Positions 9,003 through 17,340 of a stretch of DNA of 64,000 bases are shown here, in pieces (the first letter of the stretch is position 1; the number at the start of each line of letters is the position of its first letter). The position numbers were made by a program, and so were the translations under genes. The stretch covers positions 1 to 64,000 of the forward strand of contig NZ_JACIGJ010000015.1 of assembly GCF_014197855.1 (NCBI RefSeq), read 5' to 3'. The stretch comes from Roseospira marina (GTDB lineage Bacteria; Pseudomonadota; Alphaproteobacteria; Rhodospirillales; Rhodospirillaceae). The notes under the pieces are model-generated. The model was not told where the DNA came from and did no database searches. It saw nothing but the letters and a program-made list of their open reading frames with translations.

Positions 9003-9611
9003 TCACTCGTCCTTCTGCGCCTCGTTCGTCTCGGCCGCGAGCGCCGCGTTCAGAGCTTCGGCCATGTCGCCGATCTTGGCCGCGGCGTCCTTGGCCTTCT
9101 CGGGCTCGTCGATCCCCTCGACCACGACGTCGCCGTCGTTCATGTCTAGACGGTGCGTCTTGATCAGGCCGCGGGCCTCGCAGTAGCGATCCTCGGCGTC
9201 GAGGATGTCGTGGATCAGCTCGGCGATGCCGCGCCCCTTGACCTCCCACTTCTCGCCGATCTCGCGCAGCATCTTGATACCACCCTCATCCGCGATGGCG
9301 CCCAGCTCCTTCTCGGAATAGACGCGGGGCGGAAGGCCCTCAGCAACGGTCTTCGGCACCGGCGCCATGACCTGCTCCGGCAGGCCCCGCACCAGGGGCG
9401 AGATCACGGGGGCGACCTCGTTGTGCGCCTCGACCATGCGATCAGCCACGCCGGCGGCCTGGCCCTTCAGGTTCTCGATGCGAACGTTGGCGGCTAGGCG
9501 ATCCAGCTCATAGGGCTCAACATCGCGCAGCGACACGCCGTTCTGAAACTCCACCAGGCCGAAATGCCCCGTGAAGGATTCAAAGCCCGGCTCGACGATC
9601 TTTACCTTCAT
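9003..9611 (-). CDS. Unknown protein between capsid and tape measure (202 aa)
   Basis: Not recognised. The N-terminal 30 residues are beta-like (KVKIVEPGFESFTGHFGLVEF), and the rest is mostly acidic helix ending in an Ala/Glu-rich tail. It occupies the place where head-tail connector, tail terminator and tube genes normally sit, so it may be a virion protein, but nothing in its sequence looks like a tube protein. AGGAG lies nine bases before the ATG. The leader holds an 18-bp palindrome and a GCAA-loop hairpin, so expression is probably set separately from the capsid gene. Confidence 0.6.
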   Translation of the reverse strand: MKVKIVEPGFESFTGHFGLVEFQNGVSLRDVEPYELDRLAANVRIENLKGQAAGVADRMVEAHNEVAPVISPLVRGLPEQVMAPVPKTVAEGLPPRVYSEKELGAIADEGGIKMLREIGEKWEVKGRGIAELIHDILDAEDRYCEARGLIKTHRLDMNDGDVVVEGIDEPEKAKDAAAKIGDMAEALNAALAAETNEAQKDE

Positions 9612-9632
9612 ACGTTCACGCTCCTATGCGAA

Positions 9633-9656
9633 GGGGCGCGAGTTGCCCCGCGCCCC
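9633..9656 (-). promoter_or_regulatory. 10-bp GC stem with GCAA tetraloop in a leader
   Basis: On the minus strand GGGGCGCGGG-GCAA-CTCGCGCCCC folds into a ten-pair stem (one G-U) with a GNRA loop. No T-run follows. It lies between palindrome site 3 and the ribosome site of the 202-aa gene, matching the arrangement at 52391-52412. Confidence 0.6.
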
Positions 9657-9663
9657 TAAATGA

Positions 9664-9681
9664 TACGTCATATTTGATTTA
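9664..9681. promoter_or_regulatory. Palindromic 18-bp motif, site 3
   Basis: TACGTCA-TATT-TGATTTA, between the capsid stop and the 202-aa gene, 52 bp upstream of its ATG. Confidence 0.7.
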
Positions 9682-9696
9682 TCATCAACGCCACGA

Positions 9697-10599
9697 TTAG
9701 ACGTTGCTGATCGCCCGCAGACGCGCCACCGAATGGGTCGCCTTCAGGGCACTGCCCACGTACCACTTCACCCGCCAGCGTTCGGCGTCCTTGTTCTGGA
9801 CGGTGCCGACGTTTTCCACGACGATGCCGGCGCTTTCGCCCCCATAAAGCATGTGAAAACCGTCGGTCTCGTTCAGGCGCAGCGCGTAGATCGACGTCAG
9901 ATCATCTCCGGCGCCCTGGGTCTCGTCGGCGGTGATGTAGTTGTTGATGATGACCGGCTTGCCATTGTAAGCGGGAATCGACTGGCCGAAGTTCTCCAAC
10001 ATGATGTACTCCGGCGTGATGCCGCCGGTCGCGCGCAGCAGCGCACGAATGGCGCGCCAGGTGCCTTCGCGCATCATCAGGCAGTCCGCGCCCAGAGACA
10101 CAGCGTCGATCAGCTCGTCGAGCGCCATCAGGCTCACGGCGCCGCCATCGTTACCCGCGACCAGGGTCTGGTTCGCCGGCATCAGCTTCTTCAGACCGTC
10201 GAACTCCTTGGCGTTGACGCTGTTGTCGCCGTTGATGATGGTCCGGCGCAGCGCGCGGCCCAGGGCCTTCGCCTTCGCAGCGAGCTGGATGGCGAGCTGC
10301 GGATTGGCGTCCGACATGGTGGACATCAGGAACTTGTCGAGGTCGACGTCGCCGGCCAGGATGCGCAGGCGCGTGACGACCTCCTCGAACGTCGCAGCAC
10401 CTTCCGGTACGACATCGTAGGGATCCAGGAACTGGCCTTCGCTCAGCGTACCCTCGCGGTTGTAGGTGTACGCCTTGTTGTCCACACCCATGAACGGAAG
10501 AAACTGGAACAACTCGTCGCGGTCGATGATCTCTTCGATCACGCCACGCTCCATGAACTCCTCGGAGAGCTTTTCAGCCTCCACCTTCAGAAGCGGCAT
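9697..10599 (-). CDS. Major capsid protein (300 aa)
   Basis: Builds the icosahedral head. Length, position after the scaffold-like gene and sequence character (F-M-E-R-G-V-I-E-E-I at the N terminus, mixed alpha/beta body, L-R-I-L-A-G-D-V-D-L-D near 80, P-V-I-I-N-N-Y-I near 220, W-R-V-K-W-Y near 275) fit a HK97-fold capsid protein. No long N-terminal delta domain is present, consistent with a separate scaffold. It has its own palindrome, a promoter-like pair (TTGGCG, TATAAT) and AGGAG before the ATG, as expected for the most highly made virion protein. Confidence 0.8.
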   Translation of the reverse strand: MPLLKVEAEKLSEEFMERGVIEEIIDRDELFQFLPFMGVDNKAYTYNREGTLSEGQFLDPYDVVPEGAATFEEVVTRLRILAGDVDLDKFLMSTMSDANPQLAIQLAAKAKALGRALRRTIINGDNSVNAKEFDGLKKLMPANQTLVAGNDGGAVSLMALDELIDAVSLGADCLMMREGTWRAIRALLRATGGITPEYIMLENFGQSIPAYNGKPVIINNYITADETQGAGDDLTSIYALRLNETDGFHMLYGGESAGIVVENVGTVQNKDAERWRVKWYVGSALKATHSVARLRAISNV

Positions 10600-10653
10600 C
10601 TACTTTCTCCTGCCAAGTGAATAGTCCGTCGCCACAGACCTAAAGAGGCATCC

Positions 10654-10683
10654 ATTATACGCTCGCCGAAAGAACTGCGCCAA
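10654..10683 (-). promoter_or_regulatory. Probable capsid gene promoter
   Basis: On the minus strand TTGGCG (10683-10678) and TATAAT (10659-10654) are separated by 18 bp. This is the clearest sigma70-type promoter in the structural block. It lies 54 bp upstream of the capsid ATG and starts 8 bp downstream of palindrome site 4. Confidence 0.6.
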
Positions 10684-10691
10684 GCGGAAAA

Positions 10692-10709
10692 TAAATCAAA
10701 TGTGATTTA
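10692..10709. promoter_or_regulatory. Palindromic 18-bp motif, site 4
   Basis: TAAATCA-AATG-TGATTTA, a perfect-arm copy 8 bp upstream of the -35-like TTGGCG of the capsid promoter, a position that would suit an activator. Confidence 0.75.
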
Positions 10710-10731
10710 CGTTCTCGCTTGGCGCGACGGC

Positions 10732-11628
10732 TTACTTCTTCCGCTTGTTGAGGGCGGCCTGGATGCGCGACGCTCCGTGCAGGCTCGACGTGGGCGCCGC
10801 CTTGGCATCACTGTCGGTCCCGCTTCCGGCGCCCGGCTTGATCTTGCTGCGCAGCAGCGAGCCACTGTCCGGGTCGTTTTCAATCAGAGACCGGATGGCG
10901 GCCTCGAAGCTCATCGTCTCGCCGGCGCCCGTCACCATCTTGGTGCGATCAGCGGCGCCACGAGGCTTGTTGTAGGCGACCGGCCGCCCATCCTCGACAT
11001 CGAAGTAACTGCCGTACAGAGCCCGCGCCTTCGAAGGCGGCAGCACGGTCTCGCCGGTGATAAAGCCGCTGGTGTCGAAATTGCTGCCGATCGTCAGATC
11101 GTTGATCGTGTCCTCAGCCTGCGCCAGCGTGGCCTCAAGCTCAGCGACGCGGCCCTCGAACGTCGCGGTCAGCTCGGCGACCTGGGTCTTCCAGGCGTCG
11201 ATCTCCCGCGCGTGTTCGGTCTTCATCATGTCCCTGGCGCGCTCGAAGTCGCCGCGGGTCTCGGCGTCCTTCTGTTCGCGTTCCTGCTGCGCGCGCAGCA
11301 GCTCGCGCACCTGATCCGGGTCAATGCCGTCGAACCGCTTGAGCGCCGTCTGCGCGGCTTCCAGCGCCGTGGACAGCTCGGCGATCTTCTCCTTCTTCTG
11401 CATCACCTCATGCAGAAGCGAGGAATCCTCGCCCTTGTCGGTCTTGGCATCCTTGGTGCCCTTGTCGTCCGCGGCGCCGTTCTTGGCGCCCTCATCCGCG
11501 GTCTGACCGCCCTTGCCTTCCGGCTCGAAGCATACCCGCGGCCCGAACAGGCTCATGCCCATAAGGGACAGCGCGCCCGAGGCGATGCCCGAGGCGATGA
11601 TGGCGTCGTCCGTCGTCTTCTTCGTCAT
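10732..11628 (-). CDS. Scaffold-like coiled-coil protein (298 aa)
   Basis: The N terminus (residues 8-32) is hydrophobic and Gly/Ala-rich. Residues 40-70 are Lys/Asp/Gly-rich, and 70-185 form a long Glu/Gln/Ala coiled coil; the C terminus is basic (N-K-R-K-K). This composition and its place between portal and capsid genes are typical of head-assembly scaffolds. No protease motif is visible. The ATG at 11628 has GAGGA upstream. A minor structural role cannot be excluded. Confidence 0.65.
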   Translation of the reverse strand: MTKKTTDDAIIASGIASGALSLMGMSLFGPRVCFEPEGKGGQTADEGAKNGAADDKGTKDAKTDKGEDSSLLHEVMQKKEKIAELSTALEAAQTALKRFDGIDPDQVRELLRAQQEREQKDAETRGDFERARDMMKTEHAREIDAWKTQVAELTATFEGRVAELEATLAQAEDTINDLTIGSNFDTSGFITGETVLPPSKARALYGSYFDVEDGRPVAYNKPRGAADRTKMVTGAGETMSFEAAIRSLIENDPDSGSLLRSKIKPGAGSGTDSDAKAAPTSSLHGASRIQAALNKRKK

Positions 11629-11716
11629 GATCGTTCCTCTTGTTGACCAGTCTCTCGGTCTGCGTCGTCGGGCCGGTCTCTTGGCCCAGGAGGTGCGGTG
11701 TGGCGATCCCGCACGG

Positions 11717-13306
11717 TCAGGACCCGGCGTCCGCGGTATTCCGCGTCACCTGGCCCTGGCGATTCTGTTCTTCGGCATTGCGCGGCAGCTGATCCTGGCC
11801 CGCGCCACGGGCGGCCGCGCCGGCGCCGGCCTGCATCGTCTCAATCATGCCCTCGGCGGTCGGCGGCCAATCCTTCAGCTCGCGCTCGATCTCGGCGACC
11901 AGATCCTTGCTCAGCGCCGGGAAGAGCTTGTCCACAACATCTTTCATCTGCTCGCGCCGCACCACGTCGGGCGCTTCGACCCGCGCCAGGCGTTCGGCGA
12001 TGTCGAACTCGTCGTAGAGGCCGCGGGTGTCGAAGTCGCGCGGGTAGCGCACCAGGTCCGCCTCGTCATCGGCGCGACTCTTGCCGGCCCACAGCAGGAT
12101 GAGATGCACAAGTTGGTTCTCGGCGCGATCGAGGGATTCCGCCTTGCTGACCAACAGACTATTCAGGCGTTCGAAGTCATACGCCTTGGCGACGCCGGAG
12201 CTGTTGTCGATGCCGACGGCGTTGTCCTGCTTGGTCCGCTCGCCGGCCATGCCGACGGAGTGATAGATTTCGGAGATGATCTTGTTGATGACGCCGACGA
12301 TGATCTCGGCCTGCTTGACGTCCGGTGAGATGTACATCGGCACCCCGCCGCCCTCGCCGTTGAACAGGAAGATCCGCTTGGTGCCCATCTCCAGCAACTT
12401 GACGTAATCGTCCTCACCCGGCATCAGGTTCTGCGCTGGCATGGCGAGCTGACTGAAGGTCTGGTCCTGAATGATGGCGTCCAGGTTCGACAGATAGTTG
12501 GCAACGGCCCGGTCCAGATAGGCCGTGTCGGCGATCATCGCGTCCGAGACGTACTTGCGTTCACCCAACATGTGATCGAGCGCGAAGCACGGCACCTGAC
12601 CGAGATTGTGCATGGCCTCGTCCAGCAGCACGGCCTGGCCGGATCCGCGCTTCTGCTTATTGACCTTAAACAGATGCCAGGAATCCCGTGTCCACAGGCG
12701 GAACCGCTCCTCGACCTTACCATCCGCGCGCAGCGGATCCTCGTCGTTGCGGTGATACTCGCGCACCAGGATCCAATTCAGGTCCCCGGTCTCGGTGAAG
12801 CCCATGTCCATTGCGTCCTGAGGCTTCACGAAGTAGGAATAGAATCGCGTCTTGGCATCTTCGCTGATAGTCAGGGCGCCATCGCGCCGGTTGTTGTCGA
12901 CGAACACCCACACCCGGCCGAACACGCTCGACCGATTGGCCAGCAGCTTCATGTACTGGTCGACGTTCAGCCCGGACAGTGTGGCGTTTTTCCAGAACGC
13001 CTGGACGACGCGATCAGCATCCTTGGTGTTGCGCGCGATCGGCGAGCGAAAGATGTACTTGTTCAAAAGATCAACGATTTCGCGCGTGTGATTGAACCGA
13101 TAGGCGCGCGCAAGGCGGTCCTTGAACTCTGCGTCACCTTCCTTGATGTAATGGAAGATGTGGTCTTCGAACCAGGCGCGGCCGCCCCTGTAGGTCGCCT
13201 CCAGAAAATCCCAGTGCCCTACATTTTCCGCGTACTCCGGGTGGCGCCGCTTGATAAAGCGGCTCATCTCTTCGGAGTTGGGCAGATTTCCACTGAACAG
13301 GGGCAC
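11717..13306 (-). CDS. Portal protein (529 aa)
   Basis: Forms the DNA-entry vertex. Gene order TerL-portal-scaffold-capsid, length, and the N-terminal segment W-D-F-L-E-A-T-Y-R-G-G-R-A-W-F (about 28-42), the body Y-R-F-N-H-T-R-E-I-V-D-L-L-N-K-Y-I and the helical end fit the DUF4055-like portal group. The C-terminal 45 residues are Gly/Ala/Gln-rich. The start is GTG at 13306 with GAGGA seven bases upstream, and palindrome site 5 lies 38 bp upstream, between the TerL stop and this start. Confidence 0.78.
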   Translation of the reverse strand: MPLFSGNLPNSEEMSRFIKRRHPEYAENVGHWDFLEATYRGGRAWFEDHIFHYIKEGDAEFKDRLARAYRFNHTREIVDLLNKYIFRSPIARNTKDADRVVQAFWKNATLSGLNVDQYMKLLANRSSVFGRVWVFVDNNRRDGALTISEDAKTRFYSYFVKPQDAMDMGFTETGDLNWILVREYHRNDEDPLRADGKVEERFRLWTRDSWHLFKVNKQKRGSGQAVLLDEAMHNLGQVPCFALDHMLGERKYVSDAMIADTAYLDRAVANYLSNLDAIIQDQTFSQLAMPAQNLMPGEDDYVKLLEMGTKRIFLFNGEGGGVPMYISPDVKQAEIIVGVINKIISEIYHSVGMAGERTKQDNAVGIDNSSGVAKAYDFERLNSLLVSKAESLDRAENQLVHLILLWAGKSRADDEADLVRYPRDFDTRGLYDEFDIAERLARVEAPDVVRREQMKDVVDKLFPALSKDLVAEIERELKDWPPTAEGMIETMQAGAGAAARGAGQDQLPRNAEEQNRQGQVTRNTADAGS

Positions 13307-13344
13307 GTCAGTCCTCGTCGTTTTTCAACACGCACGCCGCATGA

Positions 13345-13362
13345 TAAGTCAAATATGACTTA
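13345..13362. promoter_or_regulatory. Palindromic 18-bp motif, site 5
   Basis: TAAGTCA-AATA-TGACTTA, perfect arms, upstream of the portal gene. Confidence 0.75.
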
Positions 13363-13371
13363 TCCACAAGG

Positions 13372-14697
13372 CTAGATCGAAAGACCGCCGACCTTCACGC
13401 GACAGGCCGGGTATTCGATGTCCGCGCAATAGCCGAGACCGTCGGCTGAGTGCTCTACGCCGAGCGACTTGTCGACCTCGCGCGTGCCGGGCTTGTAGAT
13501 CGTCTGTTCCAGCGAGTTGATCAGGTGTCGGCAACGACGGTCGATGCGCAGGATGACGGTGCCGTCGGCCGCGCACAGGATCCGATTCACCGCGTTGACG
13601 CGATCAGCCACCGGCGGGTGCTTGCGCTTGTACTTCATGATCCGAAAACCGATCTCGCGCAGAATTTGCAGATCGGTCTCACCGCGAGTGTGCGCGCGGT
13701 TGGCGCCGGCCGAGTCCGGATAAAAGATGACCTGCTTGAGGTGACGCCAGTACCGGCGCGCCAACTCCTGCCCGGTCTCCTCCGTGTTGGAGCCGAACAG
13801 CACCAACTCATCCACCGCCCACAGCTCGCCGTTCGGCTGTGGCTGGAGGATCACCGACGACATAGGGTCGATGTTGAAGTCCTGTCCGACCCAAATGGGC
13901 AGTTTAGGATTGAATGCGAAATCGCCAAGGTGCTTGCGGCGGTCGAAGGCGTAGTAGACACGCCCGCTCATCGTTTCGAACCGAGCGTTGAACTCCTGAT
14001 TGAAGCTCTTCTCGTCCATGTCCGACTTCGCGGCCTCGATCTCCGAGGCCGGAATGAACGGCGACATCATGGTCGGGAACTGCCAGGAGCGCCACTGATT
14101 GCGTCGGCGCTGACCATCTTTGGTCAAATAGGTCTCGCCGCGCTGACCCAGCATGTAGAGATCGTAGAACCAGTTGAAGCTCTTCGGTGTGCCGATGATC
14201 AGCGCCGTGCCGCGGGTGCTGGCCAGCGTCGGCCGCAGCACCTTGAACCAGGTGTCGGGCCGGATGTCCTGCGCCTCGTCGATCACCAGCACGTCGATAC
14301 CCACGCCGCGCAGCGTGTCGGGCTTGTCGGCGCCCTTCAGCTCGATCCGGGTGCCGTTGATCAGCACGATCTCCATGCGCGTCTCATGCGCGCGAGCGAT
14401 CCACTCCGACGGCAGGGCCGCGATCATCTCGTGCCACATGATCTGACGGGCCATGCGGTAGGTCGGCGCCACGTACCAGATCAGCTTGCGCGGCCGGCGC
14501 GCTTCCTTGATCAGCGCCGCCTTGGACGTGACCGTCTTGCCCCAGCGCCGTCCGGCCACGACTACCTTGAATCGGTGCCGATCGCGGAACACTTCGGCCT
14601 GGCCGGCGTGCAGGCTCAGGGCGTGCCGCGACGTGCGCACCTTCGGTGCCGGCGGCGGCGGGCCGGTCATCGGTATGACGGATGCGCGTAGCCTCAA
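13372..14697 (-). CDS. terL: Terminase large subunit (441 aa)
   Basis: Packaging motor. The ATPase half has V-V-A-G-R-R-W-G-K-T-V (Walker A, near 47-57) and D-V-L-V-I-D-E-A-Q-D-I (Walker B, near 130). The nuclease half has W-V-G-Q-D-F-N-I-D-P-M-S-S and F-Y-P-D-S-A-G-A-N-R, which carry RNase H-fold acidic residues. The start is a TTG overlapping the TerS stop (TTGA), supported by GGAGG seven bases upstream; the alternative ATG at 14670 lacks a ribosome site. Length is usual for the family. Confidence 0.9.
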   Translation of the reverse strand: MRLRASVIPMTGPPPPAPKVRTSRHALSLHAGQAEVFRDRHRFKVVVAGRRWGKTVTSKAALIKEARRPRKLIWYVAPTYRMARQIMWHEMIAALPSEWIARAHETRMEIVLINGTRIELKGADKPDTLRGVGIDVLVIDEAQDIRPDTWFKVLRPTLASTRGTALIIGTPKSFNWFYDLYMLGQRGETYLTKDGQRRRNQWRSWQFPTMMSPFIPASEIEAAKSDMDEKSFNQEFNARFETMSGRVYYAFDRRKHLGDFAFNPKLPIWVGQDFNIDPMSSVILQPQPNGELWAVDELVLFGSNTEETGQELARRYWRHLKQVIFYPDSAGANRAHTRGETDLQILREIGFRIMKYKRKHPPVADRVNAVNRILCAADGTVILRIDRRCRHLINSLEQTIYKPGTREVDKSLGVEHSADGLGYCADIEYPACRVKVGGLSI

Positions 14698-15320
14698 AGA
14701 TCAACCTCCGGGACGTCGGAAAGATCCACGTCCACGTCGAGACCGTCGCCCTCATCCTGTCGGCGCAGCTCATCCACCTCATTGTCGGTCAGATCGCGAA
14801 TGACCAGCTCCGGCAGCTCGGCCATGTCGATGTCGCTGGGCACATCCAGAATCTCCCAACGCTCCTGACGGCCGCGGGCGATGATCTCCATGGCGTTTCG
14901 GATCGCCTTCAGATCACCCTCGGCGTCCGACAGCGGCGTGCCGTCCTTCTGCGCCTTGAGCACCCGGCTCATGGCCAGCTTGGACAGAGCCGCGGACCAC
15001 TCGTAATGCTCCTTCTTGGTGTCGTTGATCCGCTTCTTGCGCAGCTCGGCGCCGTCTAGGGCGTCCTTGACCGCAGTCTCCCGGACGGCCTCGGAGACTG
15101 CCTCAGAAACGGAACGGGCATGTTCCGCGGCCCGGCGCCCCTTGGTCGCGCCGCGGCTCTTCAGCCCCAGGCTCAACGCGGTCTCGCTGATCCCGAACTC
15201 AGCCGACAGGTCCGCGAGCCGGACAGCACCAAGCTCCCACTTCTCCACCGCCAAGGCCCATTGAGCCGGGGTGAGCTTGCGGCCTGTCTTCTTCTCGCCG
15301 GGTTCAGTCTCTGCGGGCAT
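14694..15320 (-). CDS. terS: Terminase small subunit (208 aa)
   Basis: DNA-recognition subunit. Residues 12-50 form a helix-turn-helix (L-T-P-A-Q-W-A-L-A-V-E-K-W, then L-A-D-L-S-A-E-F-G-I-S-E-T-A-L-S-L-G-L-K), followed by a helical oligomerisation region and an acidic C terminus. The ATG at 15320 is preferred over a longer frame because the helix-turn-helix then begins near the N terminus. No Shine-Dalgarno is visible: palindrome site 6 directly abuts the start codon. Confidence 0.82.
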   Translation of the reverse strand: MPAETEPGEKKTGRKLTPAQWALAVEKWELGAVRLADLSAEFGISETALSLGLKSRGATKGRRAAEHARSVSEAVSEAVRETAVKDALDGAELRKKRINDTKKEHYEWSAALSKLAMSRVLKAQKDGTPLSDAEGDLKAIRNAMEIIARGRQERWEILDVPSDIDMAELPELVIRDLTDNEVDELRRQDEGDGLDVDVDLSDVPEVDL

Positions 15321-15338
15321 TAAATCAGCTCTGATGTA
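15321..15338. promoter_or_regulatory. Palindromic 18-bp motif, site 6, abutting terS start
   Basis: TAAATCA-GCTC-TGATGTA, immediately upstream of the terS ATG and occupying the place of a ribosome-binding site. Confidence 0.7.
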
Positions 15339-15431
15339 ATAAAAAGGGCAGACTTTGGCGCCCACCCATATCGTCTGCAAGGAGAGGGGTTCTGGGAACC
15401 ATTGCAAGTGTGATGCAATTGTTCCGCAAAG

Positions 15432-15449
15432 TCAATCAATTTTGATTTA
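15432..15449. promoter_or_regulatory. Palindromic 18-bp motif, site 7
   Basis: TCAATCA-ATTT-TGATTTA, 111 bp upstream of terS, making a pair with site 6. Confidence 0.7.
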
Positions 15450-15707
15450 CGTTCGGCGACACCAAGATGAGAGGCCGGATCATCTTGAACGCCGGACCGA
15501 GATTTGAGCCGGATGATGTTGGTGGGCCGGAGAGGTCTGCTGAGTTCGGATTTTACCGGGCGTTTTGACCCGTGCCCGTTTAAGAGTCTCTAATTGTTAT
15601 TCTCTTATATTTTTTGATTCATGACTCATTACGTTTTATTCTGCCCGTCTCAGTCTTCGACGAACATAATATAGACACGGGTCGTTATCGTGCGCAGGGT
15701 TTTTGCG
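15450..15707. other. Non-coding gap between the modification operon and terS
   Basis: About 260 bp, partly AT-rich around 15590-15640. No open frame, clear terminator or promoter was seen apart from the palindromes at its left edge. Confidence 0.5.
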
Positions 15708-15968
15708 TCACCGGAAGATCCGATACCCGGAAAGTGTCGGTTTTACAATGACTTGTCGTCGAGAAAAAATTTTCTCGTAGCTGCGGACGAGGACCCCGTG
15801 CTGCTCCAGATAGCGGATTGAACTCTGGATGGCCTGAAGGGTCACGTCCGGTCCATACGACATCTTTTCCTTGAGGCCCCGGATCGTCAAAACTTCTCCG
15901 GCGTCGGTCGCCTCCAGCACGCACTTCATGATCTCGCGCTGCTTGGGTGTGAGCGCGAGCCGGCTCAT
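15708..15968 (-). CDS. Small winged-helix DNA-binding protein (86 aa)
   Basis: L-T-P-K-Q-R-E-I-M-K-C-V-L-E-A (residues 6-20) and V-T-L-Q-A-I-Q-S-S-I-R-Y-L-E-Q-H-G-V-L (41-59) look like helices 1 and 3 of a winged helix, with a basic beta wing at 65-80. It is the last gene of the 20.6-15.7 kb operon (ATGA overlap with the GNAT gene) and lies just before the terminase. It is one candidate for the protein that binds the recurrent 18-bp palindromes; this is inference from position and fold only. Confidence 0.6.
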   Translation of the reverse strand: MSRLALTPKQREIMKCVLEATDAGEVLTIRGLKEKMSYGPDVTLQAIQSSIRYLEQHGVLVRSYEKIFSRRQVIVKPTLSGYRIFR

Positions 15969-16900
15969 GCGTCTAGCCTCGTCAAATCCAGGGGCTCATA
16001 CGGCTTCTGCCAGCCGAACGCCGTCAGCGGCAGGCTCTGGGGTAAACTCTCCCGGCCGGCGTCCGGATTCATGTAGAGGCCGTACATGGGTGAGGCAAGC
16101 ACGAGCTGCTGAAGCGCCTTGACGATGGAGTGGATGTCCATCTTGGCCACGCGCTCGGCGCCCTTCTCGCGGTTGTTGCCGGTCTTCTCCAACGCGGAGT
16201 GCCGGTAGTAGAACTCGCGCCCGGCCTGGATCATGCGCTCGCGCACCGGCGCATCGGCGCTTTCGATTTCCTGAATGATCAGTTCGGAATCCGCCGGGTT
16301 GGCCGCGAACGTCGAGCGAAAGAACCGCAGCCCGATGTCATATTTGCTGGCGTTCTGCGGCCGGACGAACGTGAAGCCCGCCTTCGGGCCGAACTGGTTG
16401 AACTTGCTCATCGAGGACTGGATCTCGATGAGCCGGCGGCCCTCCAGACGCGCGACCAGGTTCATCATCCGGTAGCCGATACCCACGCCGCGGAACTGGG
16501 TGTCGGTCACGAAGCGCGACACGACCCGGATGTTGTCGTTGATCCAGTCGGTGCGGTAGCGGTTCGTGAACCAGGTCTCCTTGCCGCCGGGCTTGATCTT
16601 GGACAGCGCCACATGCCGCTCGCGCAGCATCAGCTTGGGCAGCCCGATCACCAGCACGGCGATGGTCCGGTCGCCCAGGCGCAGGCGCCAGAACTTCGGT
16701 CCCATCGGCAGGTTCTCGGCCTTGTAGTGCAGATTGTGCAGCAGGTCCCAATCGACCTTTGCGCCCCGCTCGACGATCATGTCGTCCAGCAGCGCAAAGC
16801 GCGCGCTGGGTGCGCGCCGACGCTCGACGTGCGTCGTTGCATCACTCTCGCTGAGACGCGCACCAGGGGCGCTCCCTGTGATGATGTCGCGCAATTCCAT
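15965..16900 (-). CDS. GNAT acyltransferase-like protein, Mom/COG2401 type (311 aa)
   Basis: The acyl-CoA loop is Q-F-R-G-V-G-I-G at 135-142, preceded by N-I-R-V-V-S-R-F-V-T and followed by S-S-M-S-K-F-N-Q-F-G-P-K-A-G-F near 165-180. Upstream, L-H-Y-K-A-E-N-L-P-M-G and V-L-V-I-G-L-P-K-L recall the start of Mu Mom and of COG2401 acetyltransferase domains. COG2401 proteins fuse such a domain to an ABC ATPase; here an ABC ATPase is encoded two genes upstream. The C-terminal 100 residues are unassigned. It probably acts in modification of phage DNA bases or of a protein. TGATG overlap with the HAD gene. Confidence 0.7.
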   Translation of the reverse strand: MELRDIITGSAPGARLSESDATTHVERRRAPSARFALLDDMIVERGAKVDWDLLHNLHYKAENLPMGPKFWRLRLGDRTIAVLVIGLPKLMLRERHVALSKIKPGGKETWFTNRYRTDWINDNIRVVSRFVTDTQFRGVGIGYRMMNLVARLEGRRLIEIQSSMSKFNQFGPKAGFTFVRPQNASKYDIGLRFFRSTFAANPADSELIIQEIESADAPVRERMIQAGREFYYRHSALEKTGNNREKGAERVAKMDIHSIVKALQQLVLASPMYGLYMNPDAGRESLPQSLPLTAFGWQKPYEPLDLTRLDA

Positions 16901-17340
16901 CAGTAGTCTCCCTCGCAGACCTGGAAGCAGCGCACACCCTGATCACGCCACATGGCGACGACGCTGCTTCGATCCTCGAAGGCGAACAGCGGCTCGAAAA
17001 CCGGACGGATCTGGGCGTTCAGGATCTCGGCCTTGACCTCGAAGTCCGGCCGACGATCGTCGTTCGCCCGCATGAACAGAACGGCGTAGGGCAGACCGTG
17101 CTCGCGCAGCCAGGTCTCGGTCAGAGCCCGCTCGCTCTCGCGTCGGCCGGTAACGACGAACGTGGGATAGTGCGCCGCGAGCAGCCGCATCAGGGCCTGC
17201 ATCTCGGGGAACGGGGTGTCGTCAGGCGCGGCGGCGAAAAACGCATCCCAGGAGCCGCCGTTGGTTGGCAGCAGATGAAGCCGATGGGTCGGGTCGGCGA
17301 TCGTGCTGTCGATGTCCATGATCACACAGGGGAGGGTCAT
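16900..17340 (-). CDS. HAD-family phosphatase (146 aa)
   Basis: The N terminus I-M-D-I-D-S-T-I-A-D gives the DxD nucleophile pair (D9, D11). Motif II is F-V-V-T-G-R-R-E-S-E-R (T64) and motif IV F-E-D-R-S-S-V (D123). Size and the H-L-L-P.....W-D-A-F-F region resemble the 3-prime phosphatase domain of T4 polynucleotide kinase, with no kinase domain. The ATG at 17340 overlaps the ABC ATPase stop by ATGA; upstream frame is discarded because it lies inside that gene. Being sandwiched between ATPase and GNAT suggests a shared nucleotide- or nucleic-acid-processing pathway. Confidence 0.75.
   Translation of the reverse strand: MTLPCVIMDIDSTIADPTHRLHLLPTNGGSWDAFFAAAPDDTPFPEMQALMRLLAAHYPTFVVTGRRESERALTETWLREHGLPYAVLFMRANDDRRPDFEVKAEILNAQIRPVFEPLFAFEDRSSVVAMWRDQGVRCFQVCEGDY

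Noticed and set aside
10692-10709. The 18-bp palindrome as a phage -35 or IHF site
   Set aside because: Spacing to -10-like sequences varies between sites and the consensus does not match WATCAANNNNTTR.
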